From assembly GCF_001983105.1 (NCBI RefSeq), contig NZ_MOMC01000017.1, positions 148,024 through 156,680 of the forward strand: 8,657 nt of DNA. Reading direction: 5' to 3'. Each line of letters opens with the position of its first letter. Position 1 is the stretch's first letter. This DNA is from Pseudofrankia asymbiotica. GTDB lineage: Bacteria > Actinomycetota > Actinomycetes > Frankiales > Frankiaceae. A program made the translations under genes and the position numbers. The notes below the pieces were generated by a model, which saw only the letters and a list, made by a program, of their open reading frames with translations, was not told where the DNA came from and did no database searches. This document shows, piece by piece, positions 1 to 6,990 of the stretch.

Positions 1-240
1 TCCGACCTGCTGCGTATCGTCGTGGTGGACGGCGAACTTCTGCCGGACCCGCGCCGTCGTATGCCTGGCCGGGGGGCGCACGTGCACCCCGACATGGCAT
101 GCCTTGATCTCGCGGAGCGCCGTCGTGCGTTCCCGCGAGCGTTGCGGGTACCCGGTCCGCTCGGTCTCGAGCGGATCCGGGCTCACGTCCGGCAGGTCCA
201 TGGTCCCGCGCGGGACGATGGCGAGCCCGGACGTTGTTAG
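1..240 (+). CDS. ylxR: YlxR/DUF448 family protein, C-terminal part (N-terminus outside window)
   Basis: The frame is open from base 1 to a TAG at 238-240 and gives 79 residues. It contains the family signature PGRGAHVHP, then a single Cys and a Leu-Asp-Leu-Ala-Glu-Arg-Arg-Arg-Ala-Phe stretch typical of actinobacterial YlxR. The usual N-terminal Arg-Thr-Cys-x-x-Cys-Arg segment is absent, so roughly 15-20 residues lie before the window. ATG or GTG codons inside the visible part are not convincing starts, because the conserved strand before them (DLLRIVVVDG) is already family sequence. YlxR is a small RNA-binding-type fold encoded between nusA and infB in many bacteria; the Bacillus homologue has been linked to RNase P. 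Its position directly before infB supports the call. The role here is inferred from family only. Confidence 0.9.
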   Translation, partial: SDLLRIVVVDGELLPDPRRRMPGRGAHVHPDMACLDLAERRRAFPRALRVPGPLGLERIRAHVRQVHGPARDDGEPGRC

Positions 241-450
241 CCAGGGGGTGGTGTGCCCAGGCACGCCTCCCTGAGCAGGAGGGTGGGGGAGTGCCCCACT
301 CGATGGGGGCGTCGCCGGATAGACGCCGGATGACGCCGACAGGAAGCAGGTCGAGAGCGATGACCGCGCAATGAGCACGCAGCCATGATCGCGACCAGCA
401 GGTAACGAGGTCACGCGGGCGCTGAACCGCGGGCCGAACGAAGGAGCACC
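241..450 (+). promoter_or_regulatory. ylxR-infB spacer / infB leader with small hairpins
   Basis: This is a 210-bp gene-free stretch. Three short inverted repeats sit close together at its start: GTGC 253-256 with GCAC 261-264 (4-nt loop), CCTCC 266-270 with GGAGG 278-282 (7-nt loop), and CCCCA 294-298 with TGGGG 304-308 (5-nt loop). The rest, 309-440, shows no obvious gene or strong promoter. The infB Shine-Dalgarno AAGGAG lies at 441-446. The hairpin cluster could end ylxR transcription or act as a leader structure for infB. The stems are short and no U-tract follows, so this is a weak call. Confidence 0.35.
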
Positions 451-3400
451 GTGGTAGGTAAGGCCCGCGTACACGAGCTCGCGAAAGAGCTCGGCGTCGA
501 CAGCAAGACCGTGCTTGGCACGTTGAAGGAAATGGGCGAGTTCGTTAAGTCCGCCTCATCCACCGTCGAAGCACCCGTGGTGCGCAAGCTCAAGGAGCGG
601 CTCGGCGGCGAGGGCGAGGCCTCGTCCGCCCGTCCGGCTGGTCGCGCCACGCCCGGTCCGGTCGGCAACGGCGCCCGTCCAGGCGCCGGCCCCCGGCCTG
701 TGCCCGGTCCGGCTCGTCCCGGCCCGGGGCCGCGTCCCGGCCCCGCGAACGGCCGCCCAGGCCCGGCGGCCCGTCCGGTGAGCCCCGGAGCCGGCGCGCC
801 TGGCGCCGGTGCCCCGCTGCCGCCAGCCAGCCCCAGCCGCCCGTCCGTCGGCGAGCCAGCTGTCGCCGGCGGCCCGCCCGCCGGCGGTGCCGGCGCGCCG
901 GTCGTACCCATCCGTCCCGAGGCCGCGCCCCGCCCCGAGGCGGCGCGCCCAGCCGCCGCGGCGGCCTCGGCCGCGCCTCAGTCCCCGTCGCAGGCCGGGC
1001 CGCGTCCCGGCCCGCGACCCGCCTCGCCCGCTCCCTCCGGGGGGCGTCCCGCGCGCCCAGGTGGCCCCTCCGGGCCCGGCGGTCCGGCTGGCCCGGGGGC
1101 TCCCGGCGCCGTGCAGGCGGCCGGCGGTCCCGCCGCCGCGCCCAGCAGGCCCGGTGGCGGCCCGCGTCCCGGCCCGCGTCCCGGCCCCCGGCCGGCCGGG
1201 CCTGGCAACAACCCGTACACAACGCCCGGCTCCGCGGCCGCGGCCGGCCCGCGTCCCGGGCCGCCGGCGGCGCCCAGCGACCGGCGAAGCGGTGCTCCGC
1301 GCCCTGGCGGCGCTCCCGGCGCTCCGCGCCCGGGCGGCCCCGGCGGCCCGCGCCCGAGCCCTGGCGGCATGCCGCCTCGGCCAGGGGGTAGCGGTGGCCC
1401 ACGCCCGGCGGGCGGCGGCATGCCGCCCCGGCCGGGTGGCACCGGTGGCCCTCGTCCCGGCCCCGGCATGTTCGCTCCGCGCCCGGCTGGCGGCGCTCCC
1501 GGCCGTCCCGGTGCGCCGGGCCCCCGCCCGGGCGGCGGTGGCGGCGCGGGTCGTCCCGGTGGTGGCGGCGGCTTCGCCGGCCGCTCCGGTGCTCCCGGTC
1601 GTCCCGGTGGTGCTCCCGGCGGTGGCGGCGCGGGTCGTCCCGGCGGTCCCGGTGGCGGTGGCGGCGCCGGTGGCGGCCGTCCCGCGGCCGGCGGTCGCGG
1701 CCGCGGCGGCACGACGGCGGGCGCGTTCGGTCCCGGCGGTCGTGGCCGTCCGGGTCGTCAGCGCAAGTCGAAGCGCGCGAAGCGTCAAGAGTGGGAGAGC
1801 GGGCTCGAGGCGCCGCGCATGGGGGCGATGGTCCCCCGTGGCAACGGGCAGGCCATCCGGCTCCCGCGCGGCGCGTCGCTCGCCGACTTCGCCGACAAGA
1901 TCGACGCCAACCCGGGCGCGATGGTCCAGGTGGTGTTCACCCAGCTCGGCGAGATGGTGACCGCGACCCAGTCGTGCACCGACGAGACCCTGCAGCTGCT
2001 CGGCGTCCAGCTCGGCTATGACGTGCAGATCGTCAGCCCCGAGGACGAGGACAAGGAGCTGCTGGAGAGCTTCGACCTGGAGTTCGGCGGCGAGTACGGC
2101 GACGATGTCGTCCTGACCACCCGGCCGCCGGTGGTGACCGTCATGGGTCACGTCGACCATGGCAAGACGAAGCTGCTCGACGCGATCCGGTCCACCGACG
2201 TGGTGGGCGGCGAGGCGGGCGGCATCACTCAGCACATCGGCGCCTACCAGGTGCGGGCGGTGGTCGACGGCGATGAGCGGCCGATCACCTTCATCGACAC
2301 CCCGGGCCACGAGACGTTCACCGCCATGCGTGCCCGTGGCGCGCAGGTGACCGACATCGTGGTGCTGGTGGTCGCGGCCGACGACGGCGTGAAGCCTCAG
2401 ACCATCGAGGCGCTCAACCACGCCCAGGCGGCCGGCGTACCGATCGTGGTCGCGGTCAACAAGATCGACAAGGAGGGCGCTGACCCGGCGAAGGTCCGCG
2501 GGCAGCTCACCGAATACGGGCTGGTGGCCGAGGAGTACGGCGGCGACACCATGTTCGTCGACGTGTCGGCGCGCAACCGGACCAACATCGAGGGCGTCCT
2601 CGAGGCGATCGTCCTGACCGCCGACGCGTCTCTGGACCTGCAGGCGGCGTTCGGCGTCGAGGCCCAGGGCGTCGCGATCGAGGGCCGGCTCGACCGCGGC
2701 CGCGGCCCGGTGGCGACCGTGCTGGTACAGCGCGGCACGCTCAAGATCGGCGACTCGATCGTCGCCGGCGAGGCCTTCGGCCGTGTCCGGGCGATGCTCG
2801 ACGAGAACGGCGCGAACGTGACCGAGGCGGGCCCGGCCCGTCCCGTGCAGGTGCTCGGCTTCACCAGCGTCCCGGACGCGGGCGACAACTTCCTGGTTGT
2901 CCCCGAGGACCGGGTCGCCCGGCAGATCGCCGAGCGGCGCCAGGCCCGCGAGCGCAACGCCGAGCTGGCGATGAGCCGTGGCCGCCCGACGCTGGAGACG
3001 ATCCTCGAGCGGATGAAGGAGGGCGAGAAGACCCAGCTCAACCTCATCCTCAAGGGCGATGTGTCGGGTTCGGTCGAGGCCCTCGAGGACGCGCTGCTCA
3101 AGATCGACCTCGGCGACGAGGTCGGGCTGCGCATCATCGACCGTGGCGTCGGCGCGATCACCGAGACCAACGTCATGCTGGCCTCGGCGTCCGACGCGCT
3201 GATCATCGGCTTCAACGTCCGCCCGCAGGGCAAGGCGACCGAGCTGGCCGACCGCGAGGGTGTCGAGGTCCGGTACTACTCGGTCATCTACCAGGCGATC
3301 GAGGACATCGAGAACGCCCTCAAGGGCATGCTCAAGCCGGTGTACGAGGAGGCGCAGCTCGGCACGGCGGAGGTCCGCGAGGTCTTCCGGGTGCCGCGGA

Positions 3401-3645
3401 TCGGCAACGTCGCCGGCTGTATCGTCCGGACCGGTCTCATCCGGCGCAACAGCAAGGCGCGCCTGATCCGGGACGGTGTGGTCGTCGCCGACAACCTCAC
3501 CGTCGAGTCGCTCAAGCGGTTCAAGGACGACGCCACCGAGGTTCGTGACGGGTACGAGTGCGGTATTGGACTCGGCTCGTTCAACGACATCAAGATCGAA
3601 GACGTCATCGAGACCTTCGAGCAGCGCGAGATCCCGCGCAGTTGA
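451..3645 (+). CDS. infB: Translation initiation factor IF-2 with very long Gly/Pro/Arg linker
   Basis: IF2 is the GTPase that places fMet-tRNA on the 30S subunit and promotes 50S joining. The 1064-residue product begins at GTG 451, four bases after AAGGAG; the conserved [19 protein letters not shown] follows at once, which fixes the start. A first IF2_N domain covers about 1-52. A low-complexity G/P/R/A linker runs from about 55 to 440 and ends in a basic stretch (431-445). A second IF2_N domain covers about 468-545. The G domain has G1 GHVDHGKT 566-573, G2 GITQH 591-595, G3 DTPGH 616-620, G4 NKID 670-673 and G5 SAR 706-708. Domain II and the C1/C2 domains follow; C2 carries the conserved GYECGIGL around C1037. 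All catalytic motifs are intact. E. coli IF2 is about 890 residues, so the excess is in the linker. Confidence 0.98.
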   Translation: MVGKARVHELAKELGVDSKTVLGTLKEMGEFVKSASSTVEAPVVRKLKERLGGEGEASSARPAGRATPGPVGNGARPGAGPRPVPGPARPGPGPRPGPANGRPGPAARPVSPGAGAPGAGAPLPPASPSRPSVGEPAVAGGPPAGGAGAPVVPIRPEAAPRPEAARPAAAAASAAPQSPSQAGPRPGPRPASPAPSGGRPARPGGPSGPGGPAGPGAPGAVQAAGGPAAAPSRPGGGPRPGPRPGPRPAGPGNNPYTTPGSAAAAGPRPGPPAAPSDRRSGAPRPGGAPGAPRPGGPGGPRPSPGGMPPRPGGSGGPRPAGGGMPPRPGGTGGPRPGPGMFAPRPAGGAPGRPGAPGPRPGGGGGAGRPGGGGGFAGRSGAPGRPGGAPGGGGAGRPGGPGGGGGAGGGRPAAGGRGRGGTTAGAFGPGGRGRPGRQRKSKRAKRQEWESGLEAPRMGAMVPRGNGQAIRLPRGASLADFADKIDANPGAMVQVVFTQLGEMVTATQSCTDETLQLLGVQLGYDVQIVSPEDEDKELLESFDLEFGGEYGDDVVLTTRPPVVTVMGHVDHGKTKLLDAIRSTDVVGGEAGGITQHIGAYQVRAVVDGDERPITFIDTPGHETFTAMRARGAQVTDIVVLVVAADDGVKPQTIEALNHAQAAGVPIVVAVNKIDKEGADPAKVRGQLTEYGLVAEEYGGDTMFVDVSARNRTNIEGVLEAIVLTADASLDLQAAFGVEAQGVAIEGRLDRGRGPVATVLVQRGTLKIGDSIVAGEAFGRVRAMLDENGANVTEAGPARPVQVLGFTSVPDAGDNFLVVPEDRVARQIAERRQARERNAELAMSRGRPTLETILERMKEGEKTQLNLILKGDVSGSVEALEDALLKIDLGDEVGLRIIDRGVGAITETNVMLASASDALIIGFNVRPQGKATELADREGVEVRYYSVIYQAIEDIENALKGMLKPVYEEAQLGTAEVREVFRVPRIGNVAGCIVRTGLIRRNSKARLIRDGVVVADNLTVESLKRFKDDATEVRDGYECGIGLGSFNDIKIEDVIETFEQREIPRS
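640..1740 (+). repeat. Low-complexity, repetitive GC-rich coding segment of infB
   Basis: This part of infB encodes a linker made almost only of Gly, Pro, Arg and Ala, with PRPG, RPGG and PGGGG units reiterated many times. The clearest tandem copy is a 51-bp unit at 1363-1413 repeated at 1414-1464, encoding [17 protein letters not shown] (305-321) and [17 protein letters not shown] (322-338). There are very few acidic residues, so the segment is strongly basic and expected to be disordered. The extreme base composition also keeps several other frames open here. Confidence 0.85.
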
Positions 3646-3652
3646 CGGTTCG

Positions 3653-3705
3653 GGCCGGTGCCCCCTGCTCGCTGCCCAGCGGCAGCTTCGCCGGGGGCGC
3701 CGGTC
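3653..3705 (+). terminator. Large stem-loop just after infB (terminator-like)
   Basis: CCGGTGCCCCC at 3655-3665 pairs with GGGGGCGCCGG at 3693-3703: 11 bp with one G-U pair, extendable by two pairs to 3653/3705. Inside it, GCTGCC 3671-3676 pairs with GGCAGC 3681-3686 around a CAGC loop. The stem begins within 10 bases of the infB stop codon. No T-run follows, as is common for hairpin terminators in high-GC actinobacteria. It could instead be an RNA-processing or mRNA-stabilising structure. Confidence 0.5.
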
Positions 3706-3721
3706 AGATACTGCTTCGGGG

Positions 3722-3790
3722 GGCGACCCCCGGACTCCCGATGTCGCGCGCGGAGCGCACGACCTGAAATCCCGGGGGTCCGGGGTCGCC
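3722..3790 (+). other. Long imperfect inverted repeat upstream of ylxP
   Basis: GGCGACCCCCGGACTCCCG at 3722-3740 pairs with CGGGGGTCCGGGGTCGCC at 3773-3790. This gives 18 bp with one bulged C (3727) and one G-U pair, around a 32-base loop (3741-3772) that can itself fold (GTCG 3743-3746 with CGAC 3760-3763). It ends 44 bases before the YlxP start. It may be a second terminator, a leader structure or a dispersed palindromic repeat. No flanking target duplication was seen. Confidence 0.5.
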
Positions 3791-3834
3791 GCCTTGGGTG
3801 CGATTTGGTGACTAGCTAGCAGGACAAGACATCT

Positions 3835-4164
3835 ATGTGGATCGGTCTGCTCAGCGTGGACGGGCTGTTTGGGGACGTCCACTCTCTGAAAGAGAAAAGG
3901 TCGCTCGTGCGGCCGGTCGTGGCCGAGCTGCGCAAGCGGTTCCCGGTGAGCGTGGCCGAAGTGGACCACCACGACCTGCACCGGCGGGTGAAGATCGGCA
4001 TCGCGGTCGTGGCCGCGGACAGGGGCTTCTGCGTCGACGTGCTCGACGGTTGTGAGCGCCTGGTCGCCGAGCACCCGGAGCTGGAGATTCTGGAGTCGCG
4101 CCGTCGTCTTCTCGCCGAGGACGACGTCGACGAGGAGCCCCGGGAGGCCCCGTACCGGGCCTGA
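3835..4164 (+). CDS. ylxP: DUF503 / YlxP-like small protein
   Basis: The 109-residue product matches the DUF503 pattern: an N-terminal MWIGLLSVDGLFGDVHSLKE strand-helix start, the KRSLVRPVVAELRKRF helix, SVAEVDHHDLHRR with its family His-rich turn, a central hydrophobic strand (KIGIAVVAAD) and a C-terminal helix ending ESRRRLL. A short acidic tail follows. The family has a small alpha/beta fold and no firmly established biochemical role; it is repeatedly encoded between infB and rbfA, as here. The start is ATG 3835 with AGGA at 3821-3824, ten bases upstream. The start agrees with the family's usual MWIG beginning. Only 21 bp separate it from rbfA, so the two are probably cotranscribed. The symbol ylxP follows the usual name for the family. 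Confidence 0.9.
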   Translation: MWIGLLSVDGLFGDVHSLKEKRSLVRPVVAELRKRFPVSVAEVDHHDLHRRVKIGIAVVAADRGFCVDVLDGCERLVAEHPELEILESRRRLLAEDDVDEEPREAPYRA

Positions 4165-4185
4165 AGGGGCATGGAGGTGTGAACG

Positions 4186-4737
4186 ATGGCTGACCCCGCC
4201 CGCGCGCGTCGGCTGGCGGTGCGTATCCGGGAGGTCGTCGCTGCCGCCCTCGAGCGCGGCGTCAAGGATCCCCGGCTGGGAATGGTGACCATCACGGACG
4301 CCCGGGTGACCCCGGACCTGATGGAGGCGACCGTCTTCTACACGGTCTACGGCGACGACGAGGCCCGTGCCGCGTCGGCGCGGGCCCTGGAGTCGGCGAA
4401 AGGCCTGCTGCGTTCCCAGGTGGGTAAGGCGACCGGCGTGAAGTCGACGCCGACGCTGACCTTCGTGCACGACCGGCTGCCCGACGACGCCCGTCACCTC
4501 AACGACCTGCTCGAGGTCGCCAGGGTCAGGGACGCCCAGGTCGCGTCCGCGCGCGAGGGCGCGAGCCCGGCCGGCGACGCCGACCCGTACCGGCACCCGC
4601 GTGTGATCGAGGATGACGATCTCGAGGACCTCGACGAGATCGACGACCTCGACGAGATCGAGGACCTCGCGGACGGTGGCGACGGCCTCGGAGACGAGGC
4701 GGCCCAGGAACGACCCGTGGGAGGCGTCGGGCGATGA
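4186..4737 (+). CDS. rbfA: 30S ribosome-binding factor A with acidic C-terminal extension
   Basis: RbfA is a single KH-type domain protein that binds immature 30S subunits and helps 16S rRNA 5'-end maturation and cold adaptation. The 183-residue product has the family features: N-terminal basic helix (RARRLAVRIREVVAAALE), DPRLGMVTITDARVTPDL at 28-45, a strand EATVFYTVYG, and the PTLTFVHD signature at 89-96. The KH core ends near residue 118. The remainder is an unusual acidic tail, with DLDEID (148-153) and DLDEIE (154-159) in tandem. The start ATG 4186 has an excellent GGAGGTG at 4173-4179, six bases upstream. The stop overlaps the next start (ATGA, 4734-4737), so translation of the two is likely coupled. 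Confidence 0.95.
   Translation: MADPARARRLAVRIREVVAAALERGVKDPRLGMVTITDARVTPDLMEATVFYTVYGDDEARAASARALESAKGLLRSQVGKATGVKSTPTLTFVHDRLPDDARHLNDLLEVARVRDAQVASAREGASPAGDADPYRHPRVIEDDDLEDLDEIDDLDEIEDLADGGDGLGDEAAQERPVGGVGR
4627..4662 (+). repeat. 18-bp tandem repeat in the acidic tail of rbfA
   Basis: GACCTCGACGAGATCGAC at 4627-4644 is followed directly by GACCTCGACGAGATCGAG at 4645-4662, a 17/18 match in register with the codons. A partial third unit (GACCTCG) follows at 4663-4669. The unit encodes Asp-Leu-Asp-Glu-Ile-Asp/Glu. Such a repeat could vary in copy number between strains by slippage. Confidence 0.85.
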
Positions 4738-5849
4738 GCCCCGACGCGGCCGGCCTGCTGCGGCAGGCCGTCGCCGGCGGCTGGGCCGTCGGGCTGTTCG
4801 CCCACGTCAACCCGGACTCCGACACGCTGGGCTCGGCGCTCGCGCTGGGCCTGGCGTTACGGGGCGCCGGGGTGGACGCCGTGGTCTCGTTCGACGCCGA
4901 CCCGTTCCGGGTGGCGGACGGGCTGGCCTTCCTGCCGGGGCAGGAGCTGCTGGTCGCACCCGCGGACCTGCCGGGCGCGCTCGACCTGGTGATCACGCTC
5001 GACGCCGCCGCGCCGCACATGCTGGGCGCGCTCGCGGCCCGGATGGCGACCGCCCCGCGCACCCTCGTCGTCGACCACCATCGCTCCAGCGCCGAGTTCG
5101 GCCAGGTCAGGCTCGTCGACCCGGACGCGCCGTCGACGTCGACGGTCGTGCTCGATCTGCTCGACCAGCTCGGGCTGCCGCTGGACGCGGCCGTCGCGAC
5201 CGCGCTCTACGCCGGGCTCGCGACCGACACCGGCTCGTTCCGGCAGGCGACGGCGGGCCCCGCGGCGCACCGAGCCGCCGCGCGGCTGGTGGAGGCCGGC
5301 GCCGATCCGACCGTGATCGGTTGGTCGGTGTGGGGCATCCACCGGTTCGGCTACCTCAGCCTGCTCGCCGACGTGCTCGGCCGCGCCGGCCTCTCGGAGT
5401 CCTCCGACGCCGAGGGGCACAAACTGGTGTGGACCTACATCACTCACGCGGACCTGGCTGGCCGCGGGCTGCGGCTCGAGCACGTCGAAGGCGTGGTCGA
5501 CGTGCTGTGGGGCGTGCTGGAGGCGGATCTCGCCGCGGTGGCCAAGGAGCTTCCCAGTGGCGGGTGGACCGTCTCGCTGCGCTCACGGGGGTCGATCGAC
5601 GTTGGCGCCCTCGCCGCGGAGCTCGGCGGCGGCGGTCACCGGGAGAAGGCCGGCTTCCTCGCCGGCGGGCGCGGGGAGGACGAGCCGGGCGAGAACCGGC
5701 CGAACGGCGGGCAGCCCGACGAGGAGCGGCGCGTCGGCGAGATCGTCGGGGAGATCCTCAACCAGGTACGGCGTCTGGTCTCGGGCCACAGCGGCCTGGG
5801 CCCCCTGGGCTGGAGCACGGTCCGGGTCACGAGCCTGTCCGACCTCTAG
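4734..5849 (+). CDS. nrnA: DHH/DHHA1 phosphoesterase, NrnA-type (oligoribonuclease / pAp or cyclic-dinucleotide phosphodiesterase)
   Basis: This 371-residue cytosolic protein has a DHH domain followed by DHHA1. Metal-binding motifs are visible: motif I HVNPDSDTLGS (H24, D28, D30), motif II LDAAAPHMLG (D90), DHH at 114-116 and D165 in GLATDTGSF. The DHHA1 substrate-binding motif GGGGHREKAGF is at 298-308. Family members degrade nanoRNA and, in mycobacteria, pAp and cyclic di-AMP products; the exact substrate here is inferred. Motif I has Ser instead of the common Gly after the first Asp; the mycobacterial homologue is, from memory, also variable at this site. A hydrophilic insertion of about 23 residues (311-333) follows the DHHA1 motif. 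The start ATG overlaps the rbfA stop and has GGGAGG at 4719-4724. The symbol is by homology. Confidence 0.9.
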   Translation: MSPDAAGLLRQAVAGGWAVGLFAHVNPDSDTLGSALALGLALRGAGVDAVVSFDADPFRVADGLAFLPGQELLVAPADLPGALDLVITLDAAAPHMLGALAARMATAPRTLVVDHHRSSAEFGQVRLVDPDAPSTSTVVLDLLDQLGLPLDAAVATALYAGLATDTGSFRQATAGPAAHRAAARLVEAGADPTVIGWSVWGIHRFGYLSLLADVLGRAGLSESSDAEGHKLVWTYITHADLAGRGLRLEHVEGVVDVLWGVLEADLAAVAKELPSGGWTVSLRSRGSIDVGALAAELGGGGHREKAGFLAGGRGEDEPGENRPNGGQPDEERRVGEIVGEILNQVRRLVSGHSGLGPLGWSTVRVTSLSDL

Positions 5850-5852
5850 CTT

Positions 5853-5932
5853 CCCCACCGATCCGCCAGGGCAGTGGTTTGCGCCTGGCCGTACGTGCGG
5901 CTTGTCGCGACGCGGCGGGCGGATCGGCGGGG
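5853..5932 (+). terminator. Long inverted repeat between the DHH gene and truB
   Basis: CCCCACCGATCCGCC at 5853-5867 pairs with GGCGGATCGGCGGGG at 5918-5932: 14 of 15 positions, the single exception being an A-C mismatch. The 50-base loop contains smaller stems, such as GCCG 5888-5891 with CGGC 5898-5901. It begins four bases after the DHH stop codon. It may terminate or attenuate transcription before truB, or protect the upstream message. No T-run follows. Confidence 0.45.
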
Positions 5933-5988
5933 GCCCCTCGCCTGACTAGATGAAAAGATCGACCATCGAACCGGTCCTGGCTGTGAAC

Positions 5989-5992
5989 GGAG
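5989..5992 (+). promoter_or_regulatory. Shine-Dalgarno GGAG that favours the GTG 5998 start of truB
   Basis: GGAG is followed by five bases and GTG 5998. The alternative ATG at 5950, 48 bases upstream, has no purine-rich site at a suitable distance and begins with codons rare in this sequence (AAA AGA). This is the main reason for choosing the shorter TruB. Confidence 0.5.
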
Positions 5993-5997
5993 CTCTG

Positions 5998-6957
5998 GTG
6001 ACCTTGCCAACGACGGCCGCGGCCGAGCCCTCCCGCTTGGCGGCGTCCCAGGCCGTCCCGGTCGTGCCTGATGGGCTGGTCGTCCTCGACAAGCCACCGG
6101 GCTGGACCTCGCATGACGTCGTCGCCAGGGCGCGGCGGATCCTGCGCACGCGCAAGATCGGCCACGCCGGCACCCTCGACCCGATGGCGACCGGTGTCCT
6201 GCTGCTCGGCGTCGGGCGCGCGACGAAGCTGCTCGGGCATCTCGCGCTCACCAGCAAGGAGTACGAGGCGGTCATCCGCCTCGGCGTCACCACGATCACC
6301 GACGACGCCGAGGGCGAGCTGGTCGACGAGCGCCCCGTGGACGCCCCGCCCGAGGCGCTCGCCGCGGCCATGGCGGCGCTGACCGGCGACATCGACCAGG
6401 TCCCGTCGAGCGTCAGCGCCGTGAAGGTCGACGGGAAACGGGCCTACGCCCGCGTCCGCGCCGGCGAGGATGTCGTGCTCGCCGCGCGCCGGGTCACGGT
6501 CAGCGCCTTCGAGCTGCGCGGGCGGCTCGACCGCGCCACCGGCGCGCCCGACCCGGCCGGCACCGACCTCGCCGTCCGGGTCGCCTGCTCCAGCGGCACC
6601 TACATCCGGGCGCTCGCCCGTGACCTGGGGGCGGCACTCGGCTGCGGCGGTCACCTGACCGCGCTGCGGCGCACCTCTGTCGGTCCGTTCGCCGTCACGG
6701 AGGCGCTCGACATGGACGCCTTCGCCGAGCGTGCCGCCGCGGCCGTGAGCCCGCTCGCCGACGCCGTGGCGACCGCCTTCCCCAGCAGGCGGGTGGACGC
6801 CAGCGAGGTGAGCGCCGTCGCCCACGGCCGCCGCCTCCCGGCGGCCGGCATCGCCGGCCCTTACGGCGTCTTCGCCCCTGACGGCACTGCCCTCGCGCTC
6901 GCCGAAGACCACGGCCACGAGTCCCGCTACCTGGTCGTCTTCGCCCCCGCGGGTTGA
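5998..6957 (+). CDS. truB: tRNA pseudouridine(55) synthase TruB
   Basis: TruB converts U55 in the T-loop of tRNAs to pseudouridine. From GTG 5998 the product has 319 residues. The family opening GLVVLDKPPGWTSHDVV is followed by GHAGTLDPMATGVLLLGVGRATK, with the catalytic Asp at residue 61 (codon 6178-6180). Next come KVDGKRAYARVRAGE and CSSGTYIRALARDLG (199-204 region), all typical of TruB. A C-terminal PUA-like segment (SRRVDASEVSAVAHGRRLP to the end) completes it. An in-frame ATG at 5950 would add 16 residues, but it lacks a ribosome-binding site. About 25 residues still precede the conserved core, so a start at GTG 6064 cannot be excluded. It is the last gene of the + strand cluster here. 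A convergent gene follows, rather than the often-seen ribF. Confidence 0.95.
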   Translation: MTLPTTAAAEPSRLAASQAVPVVPDGLVVLDKPPGWTSHDVVARARRILRTRKIGHAGTLDPMATGVLLLGVGRATKLLGHLALTSKEYEAVIRLGVTTITDDAEGELVDERPVDAPPEALAAAMAALTGDIDQVPSSVSAVKVDGKRAYARVRAGEDVVLAARRVTVSAFELRGRLDRATGAPDPAGTDLAVRVACSSGTYIRALARDLGAALGCGGHLTALRRTSVGPFAVTEALDMDAFAERAAAAVSPLADAVATAFPSRRVDASEVSAVAHGRRLPAAGIAGPYGVFAPDGTALALAEDHGHESRYLVVFAPAG

Positions 6958-6968
6958 CGCTCAGCTCC

Positions 6969-6987
6969 GAATCCGGGCGCTGGATTC
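6969..6987. terminator. Hairpin 1 at the convergent truB / unknown-gene junction
   Basis: GAATCC 6969-6974 and GGATTC 6982-6987 form a perfect 6-bp stem around 7 bases; a G-T pair inside would make it 7 bp. It lies 11 bases after the truB stop, in the 42-bp gap between convergent genes. It is a plausible part of a bidirectional terminator. Confidence 0.4.
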
Positions 6988-6990
6988 TGC

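Noticed and set aside
978..1712. Pro/Gly-rich - strand frame resembling a collagen-like protein
   Set aside because: It is the reverse complement of the Gly/Pro codons of the IF2 linker (GGC/GCC and CCC/GGG), so it only mirrors the repeat composition.
809..1960. Open + strand frame of 383 codons inside infB
   Set aside because: It lies out of frame within the GC-rich linker of infB. Its Pro/Arg/Ala/Val composition is a shifted reading of the repeats, with no start signal or family match.
3653..3790. Miniature transposable element in the infB-ylxP spacer
   Set aside because: Long inverted pairings are present, but I saw no flanking direct repeat or second copy in the window. It is kept as a structural element only.
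3476..3811. + strand frame running from the end of infB through the spacer
   Set aside because: Ser/Thr/Arg-rich shadow of infB. The spacer part is explained by inverted repeats, and no ribosome-binding site precedes a start in it.
3793..3819. Possible promoter before ylxP (TTGGGT with TAGCTA), and the palindrome CTAGCTAG at 3812-3819
   Set aside because: The spacing between the hexamers is about 13 bases, too short for a standard promoter. The palindrome by itself is only a short site with stop codons.
556..4596. Open frame of 1346 codons on the - strand, antisense to infB, ylxP and rbfA
   Set aside because: The opposite strand encodes proteins with intact family motifs over the whole span. 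The translation is low-complexity Arg/Gly/Ala and His/Asp/Leu-rich, as expected from a high-GC3 shadow frame, and it crosses three separate genes and the spacer.
5827..6918. 363-codon - strand frame antisense to truB
   Set aside because: TruB motifs on the + strand are complete. The antisense product has no recognisable domain and typical shadow composition.
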